Positions 1 through 9,785 are shown, numbered from the stretch's first letter. The stretch: 64,000 bases of DNA from Aliiroseovarius sp. F20344 (GCF_023016155.1 NZ_JALKBG010000003.1:496001-560000); one strand, 5' to 3'. Notes: generated by a model not told the origin, from the letters alone. Program-made: numbers and translations.

Positions 1-1138
1 GCCGGGCGAGGTTGTGCGTGGCGATGTGACAGGCGACCGGATTGAAGCGCCCAAAATCGTCACGCCGTCTGTGGACCGGGTCAAACCTGCCTGCCCGCAT
101 TACAATGCCTGTGGCGGGTGCTCTTTGATGCATGCCTCGGACGAATTTGTCGCGAATTGGAAAGCGGATATTGTCAAAAATGCGCTGATTTCCCATGGAA
201 TAGAGACTAGTTTTCGGCCAATTCACACCTCTCCAGCGAACTCAAGGCGGCGGGCTGTGTTGTCCGCGCGACGCGGAAAGAAGACGCCGATTGTCGGGTT
301 TCATGGACGTCGTTCTGGCACGATTACCGATATATCCAACTGTCAGCTGATCGACCCGAAAATCCTTGAGGCACTGCCTGCCTTGGGCGAGCTGACCGGC
401 TTGGGCGGGTCGCGCAAGGGTGAGCTGTCGATCAACGCAACAGTTTCAGATGCTGGTCTGGATGTTTCGGTTACGGGCGGCAAGCCGCTGGACCGTTCGC
501 TTGAAGCTTCGCTGGGACAGGCCGTTCACCGGTTTGGGTTTGCCCGGCTGTCATGGGATGGCGAGGTCATCGCGATGGAAACCCCGCCTGCGCAATCATT
601 TGGCCCCGCAAATGTAACCCCGCCCCCTGGCGCTTTCCTGCAAGCAACGCGCGAAGGCGAGACCACATTGTTGTCTGCTGTGCGTGAAGCTGTGGGGGAT
701 GCCGACCAGATTGTCGATCTGTTTGCAGGGTGTGGAACGTTCTCTTTGCCGCTTGCCGAAAAGGCATCAGTCCATGCGGTTGAAGGTGTTGGCAACATGT
801 TGAAAGCCCTGGATGCTGGTTGGCGCCATGCAACAGGCCTGCACGAGATCACGACCGAGACCCGTGATCTGTTTCGAAACCCGCTTTACGCCGAAGACCT
901 GAACCGCTTCGATGCTGCCGTGATCGATCCGCCGCGTGCGGGTGCTGAAGCACAGATTGCACAAATTGCGGCGTCGAACCTGCCTGTTGTGGCTATGGTG
1001 TCCTGCAGCGCTGTCAGCTTCGCACGCGATGCCAAGATTTTGCTTGATGCGGGATTTGAAATGGACTGGGTGCAAGTTGTGGACCAGTTCCGCTGGTCAA
1101 CTCATACGGAACAAGTGGCGTATTTCCGTCGCAGATAA
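1..1138 (+). CDS. Class I SAM-dependent RNA m5U methyltransferase, TrmA/RlmD (RumA) family, 5' truncated
   Basis: The frame is open from base 2, so the start and most of the N-terminal TRAM-like domain lie outside the window; the internal GTG at 14 is probably not the true start. The family transfers a methyl group from SAM to C5 of a uridine in 23S rRNA or tRNA. Visible are the iron-sulfur cysteines of CPHYNACGGC with a fourth in ISNCQL, SAM motif I DLFAGCGTFSLPLA, the DPPRAG motif, and a catalytic cysteine in VSCSAVSFARD near the C-terminus. In roseobacters this gene usually follows tlyA, which would lie upstream. Whether the target is rRNA or tRNA cannot be told from this fragment. Confidence 0.9.
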   Translation, partial: PGEVVRGDVTGDRIEAPKIVTPSVDRVKPACPHYNACGGCSLMHASDEFVANWKADIVKNALISHGIETSFRPIHTSPANSRRRAVLSARRGKKTPIVGFHGRRSGTITDISNCQLIDPKILEALPALGELTGLGGSRKGELSINATVSDAGLDVSVTGGKPLDRSLEASLGQAVHRFGFARLSWDGEVIAMETPPAQSFGPANVTPPPGAFLQATREGETTLLSAVREAVGDADQIVDLFAGCGTFSLPLAEKASVHAVEGVGNMLKALDAGWRHATGLHEITTETRDLFRNPLYAEDLNRFDAAVIDPPRAGAEAQIAQIAASNLPVVAMVSCSAVSFARDAKILLDAGFEMDWVQVVDQFRWSTHTEQVAYFRRR

Positions 1139-1236
1139 GCCAGAACCTGCAGCAATTGCGCGACCAGATGCGAATAGGTTTGAGTTGTCATTCAGACGCG
1201 TTACCATGTGGCCAAACAAAAAAGTACGGATGAAAA

Positions 1237-1731
1237 ATGAGAACCGTCGTCGCAATCGCAGCAGTGCTTGCCCTTTTATTCACCGCCTCATGCGGGCCAA
1301 AGCGTCATCAATATGATGGACCCGAGGTCACGCGTATCGTTGTGAACAAGGGTGCCCGGAAGATGTACCTTCTTCATGGGACCGAAATTCTGAAAAGCTA
1401 CAATATTGAACTGGGTTTTGCCCCCAATGGGCATAAACAGTTTGAAGGGGATGGTAAGACGCCTGAAGGGCGCTATGTCATCGATCGCCGCAATCCGAAA
1501 AGCTCGTTCTATCTGTCGATCGGGGTCTCGTATCCCAATCGGGCGGATGTGGAGTATGCCAAAGCCAACGGCAAGAAGCCGGGGGGCGAAATCTTCATAC
1601 ATGGCGAACGCCGCCCGCAGGACCCAAAAGGACCTGACTGGACGGCTGGCTGTATCTCGGTCGACAATGATGAAATGATTGAAGTCTTTACCATGGTGCG
1701 TTTGGGCACTGTGATTGACATCAACCCATAA
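1237..1731 (+). CDS. L,D-transpeptidase (YkuD domain) lipoprotein
   Basis: This 164-residue protein begins with a lipoprotein signal ending in FTASC, making Cys19 the predicted lipidation site. A YkuD catalytic domain follows, with the family signature visible as IHGERR (His122) and TAGCIS (catalytic Cys139). Such enzymes make 3-3 cross-links in peptidoglycan or attach proteins to it from the periplasmic side. It is followed by a strong bidirectional terminator shared with the convergent CAP-domain gene. A second L,D-transpeptidase, Tat-exported instead of lipidated, lies about 0.7 kb downstream, so the two may act at different places in the envelope. Specificity cannot be read from sequence. 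Confidence 0.88.
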   Translation: MRTVVAIAAVLALLFTASCGPKRHQYDGPEVTRIVVNKGARKMYLLHGTEILKSYNIELGFAPNGHKQFEGDGKTPEGRYVIDRRNPKSSFYLSIGVSYPNRADVEYAKANGKKPGGEIFIHGERRPQDPKGPDWTAGCISVDNDEMIEVFTMVRLGTVIDINP

Positions 1732-1732
1732 G

Positions 1733-1762
1733 AAAAAGCCCGCCTGGAATAGGCGGGCTTTT
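1733..1762. terminator. Bidirectional intrinsic terminator
   Basis: A GC-rich stem (AAGCCCGCC paired with GGCGGGCTT) with a short loop is flanked by A-runs on one side and T-runs on the other. It lies between the convergent L,D-transpeptidase and CAP-domain genes and can stop transcription on both strands. Confidence 0.85.
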
Positions 1763-1782
1763 GTCTAAATTCGTCTGTCGGA

Positions 1783-2277
1783 TTAGGTGCCGACTTCAAG
1801 CACCCACCAGATTTTACCGTTGCGTTCCTGATGCCACGAGAAGCCCATGTTGCGGCCGCGTGGGTCCATGATGATCCGACGTGTGTTCGGATCTGCCATC
1901 CAAGCCGACAGGGTCTGAAGTTCGCTTTCGAAAGTTTCCGAAATTGTCTCACCCAAATAAGTGCCGGTAAACCCGACGCGGCGGGCGCGATCTAGGGGCG
2001 ATGATCCATCTGATCCGAAATGCCATGGGCGGTTTTGAACCGACATGTCTTTGGCGTGGGTTGCTGCCGCTGCGTTCAGCTTGCTGTTCAACTGCATCGG
2101 ACCAGCGCCGGCAGCCGCGCGCAGTTCATTCACCGAATCCAGCATCCGATATTGGATCGTCGATGTCTTCGCCGCGGAAATCCGATAGACCCTTACACCG
2201 TTTCCAGTTGTGGTTGTGCCGGATTCACAAGCGGCTAGTGTGGTTGCTGCGGCTAATGCCAACAAAATCGCGCGCAT
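1783..2277 (-). CDS. CAP-domain (SCP/PR-1-like) lipoprotein
   Basis: The 164-residue product has a lipoprotein signal with lipobox LAAC (Cys17) and then one CAP domain. Recognisable CAP elements are the helix with MLDSVNELRAAAG, the AAAATHAKDM segment, the central GETISE stretch and a final WWVLEVG strand. Bacterial CAP proteins are extracytoplasmic; their biochemical role is mostly unknown, with proposed protease, lipid-binding or cell-wall functions. It sits between two L,D-transpeptidase genes, which is mild support for an envelope role. It is transcribed alone and divergently from the Tat L,D-transpeptidase at 2447. Confidence 0.85.
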   Translation of the reverse strand: MRAILLALAAATTLAACESGTTTTGNGVRVYRISAAKTSTIQYRMLDSVNELRAAAGAGPMQLNSKLNAAAATHAKDMSVQNRPWHFGSDGSSPLDRARRVGFTGTYLGETISETFESELQTLSAWMADPNTRRIIMDPRGRNMGFSWHQERNGKIWWVLEVGT

Positions 2278-2311
2278 TTGTATCTCACCAATAAAAACTT
2301 GTTTACATGCT

Positions 2312-2383
2312 TCTCTATAGAGAGAATGTCATGAATTCAAACAACGCGTGTGTGATCTATGCGAATTCACGCTGGTTTGAATT
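2312..2383. promoter_or_regulatory. Palindromes in a divergent intergenic region
   Basis: Between the divergent CAP and L,D-transpeptidase genes there is a perfect 12-base palindrome TCTCTATAGAGA (2312-2323) and a 9-base inverted repeat AATTCAAAC (2334-2342) / GTTTGAATT (2375-2383). Either could be an operator serving both genes. No known regulator consensus was recognised. Confidence 0.3.
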
Positions 2384-2446
2384 GCGACTGATGCGAACGC
2401 GCAATATAGAAGCGTTGAATAGTGTTATTTTGTTTGGAGTTCTAAA

Positions 2447-3049
2447 ATGAGTGACAAGACAGGATCAAAGATTGGTCGCCGCGCATTTCTTAGCGGTGCC
2501 GCTGCCGTAGCGGGCGGAGTTGCGACACCTGCCATCGCGCAGTTCAACAACTCGACCGAAGTTGAACGCGATCTGACCGAAGTGGTCAAACGCAATATCT
2601 CAAGCTTCCGGACATTGAACTGGCAGCCCTATTTCAGCAACACCCGTGGCGGCGTGATCTTGGTCGATATAAGCTCGCGTTGCTTGCACTTCTGGTCGGA
2701 AGATCAGTCGATCTATCGCCTGTATCCGACCTCGGTCCCGCTAAGCGAAGACCTGACGCGTCGTGGCCGGACAAGTGTGATCCGCAAAGTGGAAGGTCCT
2801 TCTTGGGCCCCTACCCCCGCGATGCGCAAGCGCAATCCGGAATGGCCTGCCTTTGTGGGTCCGGGTCCTGACAACCCGTTGGGCACTCACGCGCTGTATC
2901 TGGGGTGGAAGTACTATCGGATCCACGGAACTCACGACACGCGTAAAATCGGCCGCCAATCGTCGAATGGCTGTATCGGTCTGTATAACGAGCACATCAA
3001 AGAGCTTTACGGACTGGTCGGCAATGGCGCGCAGGTCCTGTTGATCTGA
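2447..3049 (+). CDS. Tat-exported L,D-transpeptidase (YkuD family)
   Basis: The 200-residue protein opens with a twin-arginine signal (GRRAFLSG, arginines 11-12, hydrophobic stretch to about residue 31, AIA cleavage motif). The YkuD domain carries YRIHGTHD (His160) and SSNGCIGLY (catalytic Cys176). It should catalyse L,D-cross-linking or exchange of peptidoglycan stem peptides in the periplasm. The combination of Tat export with a YkuD domain is common in Rhodobacteraceae. It is monocistronic and followed by a strong bidirectional terminator. It differs from the lipoprotein paralogue at 1237 in length and in its export route. Confidence 0.9.
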   Translation: MSDKTGSKIGRRAFLSGAAAVAGGVATPAIAQFNNSTEVERDLTEVVKRNISSFRTLNWQPYFSNTRGGVILVDISSRCLHFWSEDQSIYRLYPTSVPLSEDLTRRGRTSVIRKVEGPSWAPTPAMRKRNPEWPAFVGPGPDNPLGTHALYLGWKYYRIHGTHDTRKIGRQSSNGCIGLYNEHIKELYGLVGNGAQVLLI

Positions 3050-3071
3050 GTTCGATCAAATCAGAAACAAA

Positions 3072-3103
3072 AAAAGCCCCGCATCAAGCGGGGCTTTTCT
3101 TTT
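3072..3103. terminator. Bidirectional intrinsic terminator
   Basis: Stem AAGCCCCGC / GCGGGGCTT (3074-3082 and 3088-3096), 5-base loop, A-run before and T-run after. It serves the convergent L,D-transpeptidase (+) and trxA (-). Confidence 0.88.
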
Positions 3104-3119
3104 TGGCTACTACGCGGGA

Positions 3120-3440
3120 TCAGACGCTTTCGTCGATCCAGCTTTGCAGGGCTGCTTTCGGAGCTGCGCCAACTTTGTTCGAAATCACCTGACCGTCTTT
3201 GAACATGAAAAGCGCCGGAATTCCGCGAACACCCATTTGCGCAGGCGAGTTCGGGTTTTCGTCAACGTTTACCTTAACGATTTTGACCTTGCCTTCGTAT
3301 TCGGTCGACAGCTCTTCCAATGCCGGGCCGATCTGTTTGCAAGGGCCACACCATTCGGCCCAGAAATCTACAATAACGGGTACATCCGCGTTACGGACTT
3401 CTTCGTCAAAGGTGGCATCGGTGACAGCAACGGTTGCCAT
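3120..3440 (-). CDS. trxA: Thioredoxin 1
   Basis: A 106-residue canonical cytoplasmic thioredoxin with active site [11 protein letters not shown] (Cys31 and Cys34) and the cis-proline loop RGIPAL. It reduces protein disulfides using electrons from thioredoxin reductase. It lies 34 bases downstream of addA with its own ribosome binding site (GGAGAG before the ATG), and closes the long minus-strand tsaE-to-trxA gene run. The addA-trxA order is common in Rhodobacteraceae. Confidence 0.97.
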   Translation of the reverse strand: MATVAVTDATFDEEVRNADVPVIVDFWAEWCGPCKQIGPALEELSTEYEGKVKIVKVNVDENPNSPAQMGVRGIPALFMFKDGQVISNKVGAAPKAALQSWIDESV

Positions 3441-3474
3441 GGTAACTCTCCTGAAATTTTTGGTTGGTCAGAAC

Positions 3475-6400
3475 CTAGGTAGCCAAGCCCTCAGCGTCAA
3501 GGCGGCCAAAGGCCTCATCGACAAGTTGATCGTCCAGCATCATCAGCTCACGGCTTTGTGTCCACAGGATCGCGGTGTGAACGGGTCGATCCTTGTAGAT
3601 CGCGCGCAGCATCCATCGATAGGCTCCCATCTGGCGCAGCAACCCTTCCGGGGTTTGACTAGGAGCATCAGGAACCAGACGATTGGATTTGAAATCGATG
3701 GCGAGCACCTGATCATCTGTCACAATCAGGCGGTCAATATAGCCGTGCAGAAGCTGATTAGGCGCTTCAGGCAAATGCCCCGTAATGGGAGCTTCTGCAA
3801 TGCTGTTTGCATCAAACAAATGCATTAAGGCTGGATCGGTGAGCAGCGCGGCGACCTCATCCGTCAACGCGCGCGTGGTTTCTGGTGTTGCTGAATCCGG
3901 ACCCGACATCAAAAGGTACTCACCCACAGCGGCCCATCTGTCTTGGGCTATGCCCGGAAAGTGCTCCAGTAGAAGGTGGATTTGACGCCCGCGGATCAGC
4001 GGGTCCTGCCCTCCCGCAAGTTCCATTTCCCCCGGCAGCGCCTTCGCACCACCAAGATCAGATGGGGATAAGGGCTTGGGTGCGCTGACAGGTAAGGGCG
4101 CGTCTGACTTTAGCCACTCTGGCAGTTGGGGTTGCTGTGCTTCCCTGTCAGGCGCGTCGTTCACCCCCGGCTCTGGCCATTCACCAGTGTGATAGCGCTT
4201 CCCGGTACCCGTTGGAAAATCGCAATCCGCCCCGCCTGCCTGCTCCATCGCCGCTTCACAGATGCGGTACCATCCGGTGTCCGCTGTCCCAAGATCGCCT
4301 GCCGCAGCAAGGATCAGCCACTGCTCGGCGCGGGTCATCGCGACGTAAAGCAGCCGCGTACGTTCTTCGATCTCGGCCTCTTTCAGGCCTTCAGACACAT
4401 CCTCAATCGCGTCTGTCCGATCTGGCTTTGACGGGAACCAAAACGGCTGATCCGGCGAGAACTTCCCAATCTGCGGCATGTCCGAGGCATTTCGCCTTGC
4501 CAGATCGGGCAGCAAAACAATCGGTGCCTCAAGCCCTTTCGAACCATGGATCGTCATGACCCGCACAAGATGACCCTTGCTGTCCACCTGTCGCTTGATC
4601 GTGATGTCGCCGGTTTCCAGCCACGAGATGAAACCTGTCAGGCTGGGGATCTCGAGCCGTTCATAATTCATCGCCTGATGCAGAAGTGCGTCGATGCCGT
4701 CCTCGGCCTCTTGTCCCAGTCGCGCGAGCAGCTTTTTGCGGCCATCATGGCGGGTCAGAATACGCTCTAAAAGTTCAAAGGGGCGCAAAAAATCCGCGCG
4801 GTTTCGCAGGTCATGAAGCGTCTCTAACGTTGCAGAGAATTGCTCAGGTTGATCTGACAAGGCCCGCCAAAGGAACGTCTTTTTTCCCCGGTAATGGGCC
4901 AGCCGGAACAGGTCGTCTTCGCTCCAGCCAAACAACGGGGACCTAAGCACCGTGGCAAGCGACAGATCATCTTCGGGTGTCGCCAGGAATGACAAAAGAG
5001 CCGTTAGATCTTTCACCGCCAGTTCAGCGCCGATGCGCAGCTGATCGGCCCCCGCGATGGGAATGTCACGCGCTTTGCAGGCGCGGATTAGCTCGTGAAA
5101 CAATTCACTGCGCGAACGTACCAGAACAAGAATGTCGCCCGGATCAACGGGTCGCGACCCACCTTTGTCATCCGGCAACTTCTCTTCCCGTATCATGCGT
5201 TGGATTTCATTGGCCATGTGATCGGCCAGTTGGATTCGGTGATCACGCGGAGATGGCCGATCAACGGGGTCATTCCAGTCGCGATCTTCTTCGTGCTTCA
5301 CAGGCTCGATGGATGGCCAGAGGTCTACTCGGCCGGGTTTGTCCCTGAAGAAGGCGCGGTGTTTGAAGCTGCCACCAAGGCCGGAACGCCCCTCCAGCGC
5401 CATATCCACAAAGCCCAGCACTGCGGGCGAGGATCGGAACGAGTAATCCAGCGGCTGAACCGCCAAAGCGCGCCCGACCTGTTGTAATCGATCGGTAAAA
5501 CTGTGCTGCATGCGTTGGAACTCGGCCGGTTCTGCGCCTTGGAACGAATAGATGGACTGCTTTGGGTCCCCCACCACGAAAATCGTGCGTTCAATATCGT
5601 CCCGCGCACCTGAACCGGTGGTGAACTCGCGTGCAAGGCTGTCGATGACGCGCCATTGGACCGGGCTGGTATCTTGAGCTTCATCCACCAGAATGTGGTC
5701 GATGCCACCGTCGAGCTTGAACAAAACCCAAGCCGCAACAGAAGGATCAGTAAGAAGAGCCCCGGCCTTCAAAATCAGGTCGTCAAAGTCTAGCCAGCCG
5801 CGCGCCAACTTGGCGGCCTCGTATTCCTGCACAAATGCATGGGCAAAGCGGTACAGAGCCAGAGTACGTTGGGCGTTGTGTAGGGCCAGACGTTTGTGCC
5901 GAGCTGACTCGACCCGCGCCATCAACTCGTTCAGTTGATCCATGATTGGCGCACAAGCGCCCGTCTGTAGGGATTTGGTCGGAACAGAGCCTATCTTTGC
6001 GGAAAATGGCGGTTTTTGGAGCAGAAATATTCTCTCTAGTCGCTTCAACAGGTCCAAATTCGGCTGATCTAATTCAGCGCCTTGAAGTGCTTCTGCCCGC
6101 TTCTGATCCTGCGCGCTGCCGGTGGCCGAGTTTGCGCGGAACTTGGCCAGAACCTCAAGATCTTCCGGCTCAAAGCAATCTTCCAAAACACGTTGCAGAT
6201 CATCCCCAGTTGCCAGATCGAACCAATCCTTGATCAGGGCATCTTCTTTCATTTCGGCAAACAACATCCGGGCCGAAGTTATGCCAGCTGTCAGGCGCGA
6301 CAAATCCTCGCCCGTAAAGAGGGCGGCCAAACCTTGAACAAGGTCCTTTTGTGGCCCGTCGCTCATCTGTTCCAGAATAACAGCGCGCAGATCATTGGCC

Positions 6401-6843
6401 GCGCGGTCATCCATCTCGGTGAACTGTGGGGACACGCCCGCTTCGGTCGGAAAACGACGTAGAAGCGAGGCGCAGTAAGCGTGAATCGTCTGAATTTTCA
6501 GCCCGCCGGGGGTTTCAATGGCGCGGGCAAACAGCTGGCGCGCCAATGACAGGTCGCGTGCGCCTTCAACTCCAAGCTCGGCCAAAGCCTGCGTCAGGCT
6601 TTCATCGTCCTTCATCGCCCATTCACCAAGGCGCTGGAACAGGCGGTTCTGCATCTCGCTTGCCGCGGCTTTGGTATATGTCAGGCACAGGATGTTCTGC
6701 GGGGACACTCCGTCCAGCAACAACCGCGCCACGCGGTCGGTCAGAACGCGCGTTTTCCCCGACCCGGCATTGGCCGACAACCAGGTCGAGGCTGTTGGAT
6801 CAGCCGCCCGAATTTGGGCGCGGGTTGCGTCGTTAAACTTCAT
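3475..6843 (-). CDS. addA: Double-strand break repair helicase-nuclease AddA (alphaproteobacterial type)
   Basis: This 1122-residue UvrD/Rep (SF1A) helicase has the Walker A loop SANAGSGKT at 23-31, the Walker B HILVDEAQD near residue 390, the QSIYSFQGA motif, and the late helicase motif LLYVAMTRAEQ. The C-terminus holds a PD-(D/E)XK nuclease with GYIDRL and AIDFKSNR. With AddB it forms the enzyme that resects DNA double-strand ends before RecA loading, in place of RecBCD. Its ATG overlaps the 3' end of addB by 4 bases, as expected for translational coupling of an equimolar complex. The length is usual for the alphaproteobacterial family. Confidence 0.97.
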   Translation of the reverse strand: MKFNDATRAQIRAADPTASTWLSANAGSGKTRVLTDRVARLLLDGVSPQNILCLTYTKAAASEMQNRLFQRLGEWAMKDDESLTQALAELGVEGARDLSLARQLFARAIETPGGLKIQTIHAYCASLLRRFPTEAGVSPQFTEMDDRAANDLRAVILEQMSDGPQKDLVQGLAALFTGEDLSRLTAGITSARMLFAEMKEDALIKDWFDLATGDDLQRVLEDCFEPEDLEVLAKFRANSATGSAQDQKRAEALQGAELDQPNLDLLKRLERIFLLQKPPFSAKIGSVPTKSLQTGACAPIMDQLNELMARVESARHKRLALHNAQRTLALYRFAHAFVQEYEAAKLARGWLDFDDLILKAGALLTDPSVAAWVLFKLDGGIDHILVDEAQDTSPVQWRVIDSLAREFTTGSGARDDIERTIFVVGDPKQSIYSFQGAEPAEFQRMQHSFTDRLQQVGRALAVQPLDYSFRSSPAVLGFVDMALEGRSGLGGSFKHRAFFRDKPGRVDLWPSIEPVKHEEDRDWNDPVDRPSPRDHRIQLADHMANEIQRMIREEKLPDDKGGSRPVDPGDILVLVRSRSELFHELIRACKARDIPIAGADQLRIGAELAVKDLTALLSFLATPEDDLSLATVLRSPLFGWSEDDLFRLAHYRGKKTFLWRALSDQPEQFSATLETLHDLRNRADFLRPFELLERILTRHDGRKKLLARLGQEAEDGIDALLHQAMNYERLEIPSLTGFISWLETGDITIKRQVDSKGHLVRVMTIHGSKGLEAPIVLLPDLARRNASDMPQIGKFSPDQPFWFPSKPDRTDAIEDVSEGLKEAEIEERTRLLYVAMTRAEQWLILAAAGDLGTADTGWYRICEAAMEQAGGADCDFPTGTGKRYHTGEWPEPGVNDAPDREAQQPQLPEWLKSDAPLPVSAPKPLSPSDLGGAKALPGEMELAGGQDPLIRGRQIHLLLEHFPGIAQDRWAAVGEYLLMSGPDSATPETTRALTDEVAALLTDPALMHLFDANSIAEAPITGHLPEAPNQLLHGYIDRLIVTDDQVLAIDFKSNRLVPDAPSQTPEGLLRQMGAYRWMLRAIYKDRPVHTAILWTQSRELMMLDDQLVDEAFGRLDAEGLAT

Positions 6844-9785
6844 CGTCCGACCTCCGCCACCACGGGGGTATCACTGTCATCCCATTCGCCAAACCGGGCC
6901 AGATGATCGTAGTCACCCGCGAAACGATGCATGTGCATTGCGCGACGTGATGTGTAACCCTGATCTTCTGAATAATAGGCACTAATAAGGCCCAAAAGCT
7001 CTTCCCTAACCCGCGTGATGTCTGCACTGCTTAGGTCGGTTTTTACTTCTTTCTGAGGCGTCAAACCAATGTAACTGACCGCGGAAACGGGTGATGGCTC
7101 AACATTCTCAAACCCGCTTATTTGGGCAATGACAGCTTCAAGAAGCAGCTGTTTGTCAAAGTGCTTTTGTTGCTTCGCATTGGGCGGCGTCCCTGTTTTG
7201 TAGTCGTAGATCAACAACGACCCTTCGTGATGGCGATCAATCCGGTCGGCCTTGGCGACCAGCGTGAAATCGGGATCGTCAAACTGCACACGCCCCCAGG
7301 TTTCGTTCGCCAGATTTCGAGACCAACCCTTTCGCAAAAGCTCCTGTTCAATGAACCACGGTGCGATCCGATCAATGCGGGCTTTCCAAAGGATCCGCGT
7401 GGCCAGATTGGGTACCTGTTCTTCCAGGACATTGTCAGCAACCCGACGAAGGCGTTCCAGCTCGTCTCTGGGGGCCGGGGTTTCGGGCAGGTCCTCGACG
7501 AAACGCTCGAACACATCGTGCAGAACGGTTCCGCGCATCAGGGCATCCGATCCGCGCATCAAGGGGTCCAGCGCGCGAAGGTGAAGAACCTTGTCGGCGT
7601 ATATGGCAAACGGATCACGGATGAGCTTTGTGACACCTGTAGCAGAAAGCTGTCGCGGACGCGTAGACAGCGGTGGTGCTGGAGAAGGGCGATTTTCTGG
7701 TAGAATAGTCACACATGGTTGGTCAATTCGCTGTGCGTAGTCCAGCCACTGCCTACCCCGCTGGCGCATGTTTTGCAGGGCTTGCTGGCCTTCTTCCGAG
7801 ATGCCCGCCATCAGGTTGCAGATGCGGTTCAACCATCGAGACGGGATTGTTTCGCTATCCTCGTCGCGGGTAGATCTGGTCAGAATAACCTCTTTTGTGG
7901 CGATGGCTTGCTGGAAGTCATGCGCGGACAAGCCGACGCGACGTTCTGGCAGGGACAAGCCAACTTGAATCCGCATCTGGCGGTTTAGCCATGGATCGGG
8001 GCCGGGCAATTCGGGCCAGATACCATCGTTCAGGCCTGCCAGAATTACCCTGTCTGCGCCCTGAACACGTGCCTCTAGGGTGCCCCAAAACATCACGCCG
8101 GGATGGGGTGTGTTTGGGTCGCGCACCTCGCCTTTTGACAGGATTGATCGGAACAGATCCCGGTATGCCAGTGGGGATAGTTTGCCGCCATATATCGCGT
8201 TTTCAGCAAGGTTAGAGACCACTTCTTGGCACATTTGCCCCGCAGCGCGGTTCCAAAGTTCACCCGTCCCGTCGCCTGTTGGACCCTTCGCGATTGCGGT
8301 GGCGAGCTCATGGTGATGTTTCAGCAGATCGCTTAGGGAAAGTTCGCTCGCAATGGGTTCGCGCAGGCAAGTATTTACAACCCAGTCAGCCCAAACCGCA
8401 CGTTCGGGCTCTTCCTCGAACCGCTTTGCCCACTCCATCAGAGCATCACGGTCCGGAACGGCAGCAGACCCCCGAAGCACCTGAAGCTCCAGATCGCGGG
8501 TCCAACGCAGATGATCCCCGCGGGCTTCTCCGCCGGTATTGGTCAGCGGGTGTTTCAAAAGCGCCAGCAAACGATCAGCGGCTGGCGCCTCGCACATCAT
8601 GAGCGAGACCTGACGCAGAAAACGTCCTGGGGCAGAAAGCGCCAGTGGCCGGCCAGCGCTGTCATCTGGTTCGATATTCCAGCGATCCAATGCGGCCGTG
8701 ACCTGCCGGGTCAGGTTCCGATCCGGCGTAATCAAGGCCACTGAAATCCCGTCATCAATCGAACGGCGCAGGATTGTTGCGATGGCTTGCGCCTCATCAC
8801 GTGGTTTCGCGGCCTCGACCAGCGTTAAATCTTCCGTGGCTTTGTCGATGTCCTGAAGGCGACGCCCCTCGATCTGCCATTGATCTGTTACAGGCGCTGG
8901 GCGCAGAGCAAGTGAGATCAGCATGTTTCGCTCTGGAGCAACTGGCGTAGTGTCAGTCCACGCACAAACGTCGTTCCGCGAAAGCTCCAACCGTTTTAGA
9001 AGCGCGGCAAAGCGGTATTGTGGGTGATCTTCGGCTGAATGTGCGTCAACCAGACTGGACCAAGTCGTTTCAGGCAGATCAGTGTCGAAACCGGGTAGAG
9101 CCAACGCCCCGTTCGGCAGTTTTGAGACAGCCTGCATCAGCAGTGATGTAGTGCCACGCGACCCAGTTGAGCCAGCGATGAGAATTGGATGTTCAGGCGG
9201 TTTAGCCTCCCACCCCTCGATGATCTTTTTGACGACCAAACGTTGCCGGGTTTCCGCGTCGGGGGCGTGCCCGGTATCTGGATCAAAGAACGGATTGATG
9301 AGCGATAGAAACTGTAAGCTGCGCGCCCAGTGTTCGGACATATCTTGGACATCTAGTGTCTCTAACGCTGCAGGTTTTACGCCTTCCCCGTGCATTTCAT
9401 CCATCAGTTTGGCGACGCTATCCGCCAGATCAAATGCAGCGCTTTTTGGGGCGAGATCAGGTTCTTGCTCTAGCAAAGCAAGGATAAGCTGATGCAATTC
9501 TAATTGTCTGCGCAGGGGCGCAACGGCTGTGGGAATCGAGCTGTCCAATGGCAGCTGCGCCAGGTCCGTAATCAATCGCAAGCGAGGTACAAAGCCGGGC
9601 TCATCATCAAACAAACTGCGCACGCGATTTAGCATTCTGCGCGAGTTTAGATAGAGCTCGATCTTGGCCATATCTTCGGGTGGGCTGTTGGTCATCCGTT
9701 CGCGCAAGCCCCGAACCAATGCCTTTGGAAAGTCGACCCCCAGTGGAACGTGGAAGACGCGTGATTTGGCGGAGGGTTCAAACAT
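6840..9785 (-). CDS. addB: Double-strand break repair protein AddB
   Basis: The 981-residue partner of AddA. Near the C-terminus is a PD-(D/E)XK nuclease domain with VAKADRID and, about 10 residues on, IYDYKTG. The N-terminal part resembles an inactivated helicase; I see no convincing Walker A, although AGSTGSRG near residue 205 occupies a comparable place. In the AddAB complex this subunit is expected to cut one strand and contribute to Chi-like recognition. It overlaps murU upstream by 8 bases and addA downstream by 4, so it is inside a tightly packed operon. Confidence 0.95.
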   Translation of the reverse strand: MFEPSAKSRVFHVPLGVDFPKALVRGLRERMTNSPPEDMAKIELYLNSRRMLNRVRSLFDDEPGFVPRLRLITDLAQLPLDSSIPTAVAPLRRQLELHQLILALLEQEPDLAPKSAAFDLADSVAKLMDEMHGEGVKPAALETLDVQDMSEHWARSLQFLSLINPFFDPDTGHAPDAETRQRLVVKKIIEGWEAKPPEHPILIAGSTGSRGTTSLLMQAVSKLPNGALALPGFDTDLPETTWSSLVDAHSAEDHPQYRFAALLKRLELSRNDVCAWTDTTPVAPERNMLISLALRPAPVTDQWQIEGRRLQDIDKATEDLTLVEAAKPRDEAQAIATILRRSIDDGISVALITPDRNLTRQVTAALDRWNIEPDDSAGRPLALSAPGRFLRQVSLMMCEAPAADRLLALLKHPLTNTGGEARGDHLRWTRDLELQVLRGSAAVPDRDALMEWAKRFEEEPERAVWADWVVNTCLREPIASELSLSDLLKHHHELATAIAKGPTGDGTGELWNRAAGQMCQEVVSNLAENAIYGGKLSPLAYRDLFRSILSKGEVRDPNTPHPGVMFWGTLEARVQGADRVILAGLNDGIWPELPGPDPWLNRQMRIQVGLSLPERRVGLSAHDFQQAIATKEVILTRSTRDEDSETIPSRWLNRICNLMAGISEEGQQALQNMRQRGRQWLDYAQRIDQPCVTILPENRPSPAPPLSTRPRQLSATGVTKLIRDPFAIYADKVLHLRALDPLMRGSDALMRGTVLHDVFERFVEDLPETPAPRDELERLRRVADNVLEEQVPNLATRILWKARIDRIAPWFIEQELLRKGWSRNLANETWGRVQFDDPDFTLVAKADRIDRHHEGSLLIYDYKTGTPPNAKQQKHFDKQLLLEAVIAQISGFENVEPSPVSAVSYIGLTPQKEVKTDLSSADITRVREELLGLISAYYSEDQGYTSRRAMHMHRFAGDYDHLARFGEWDDSDTPVVAEVGR

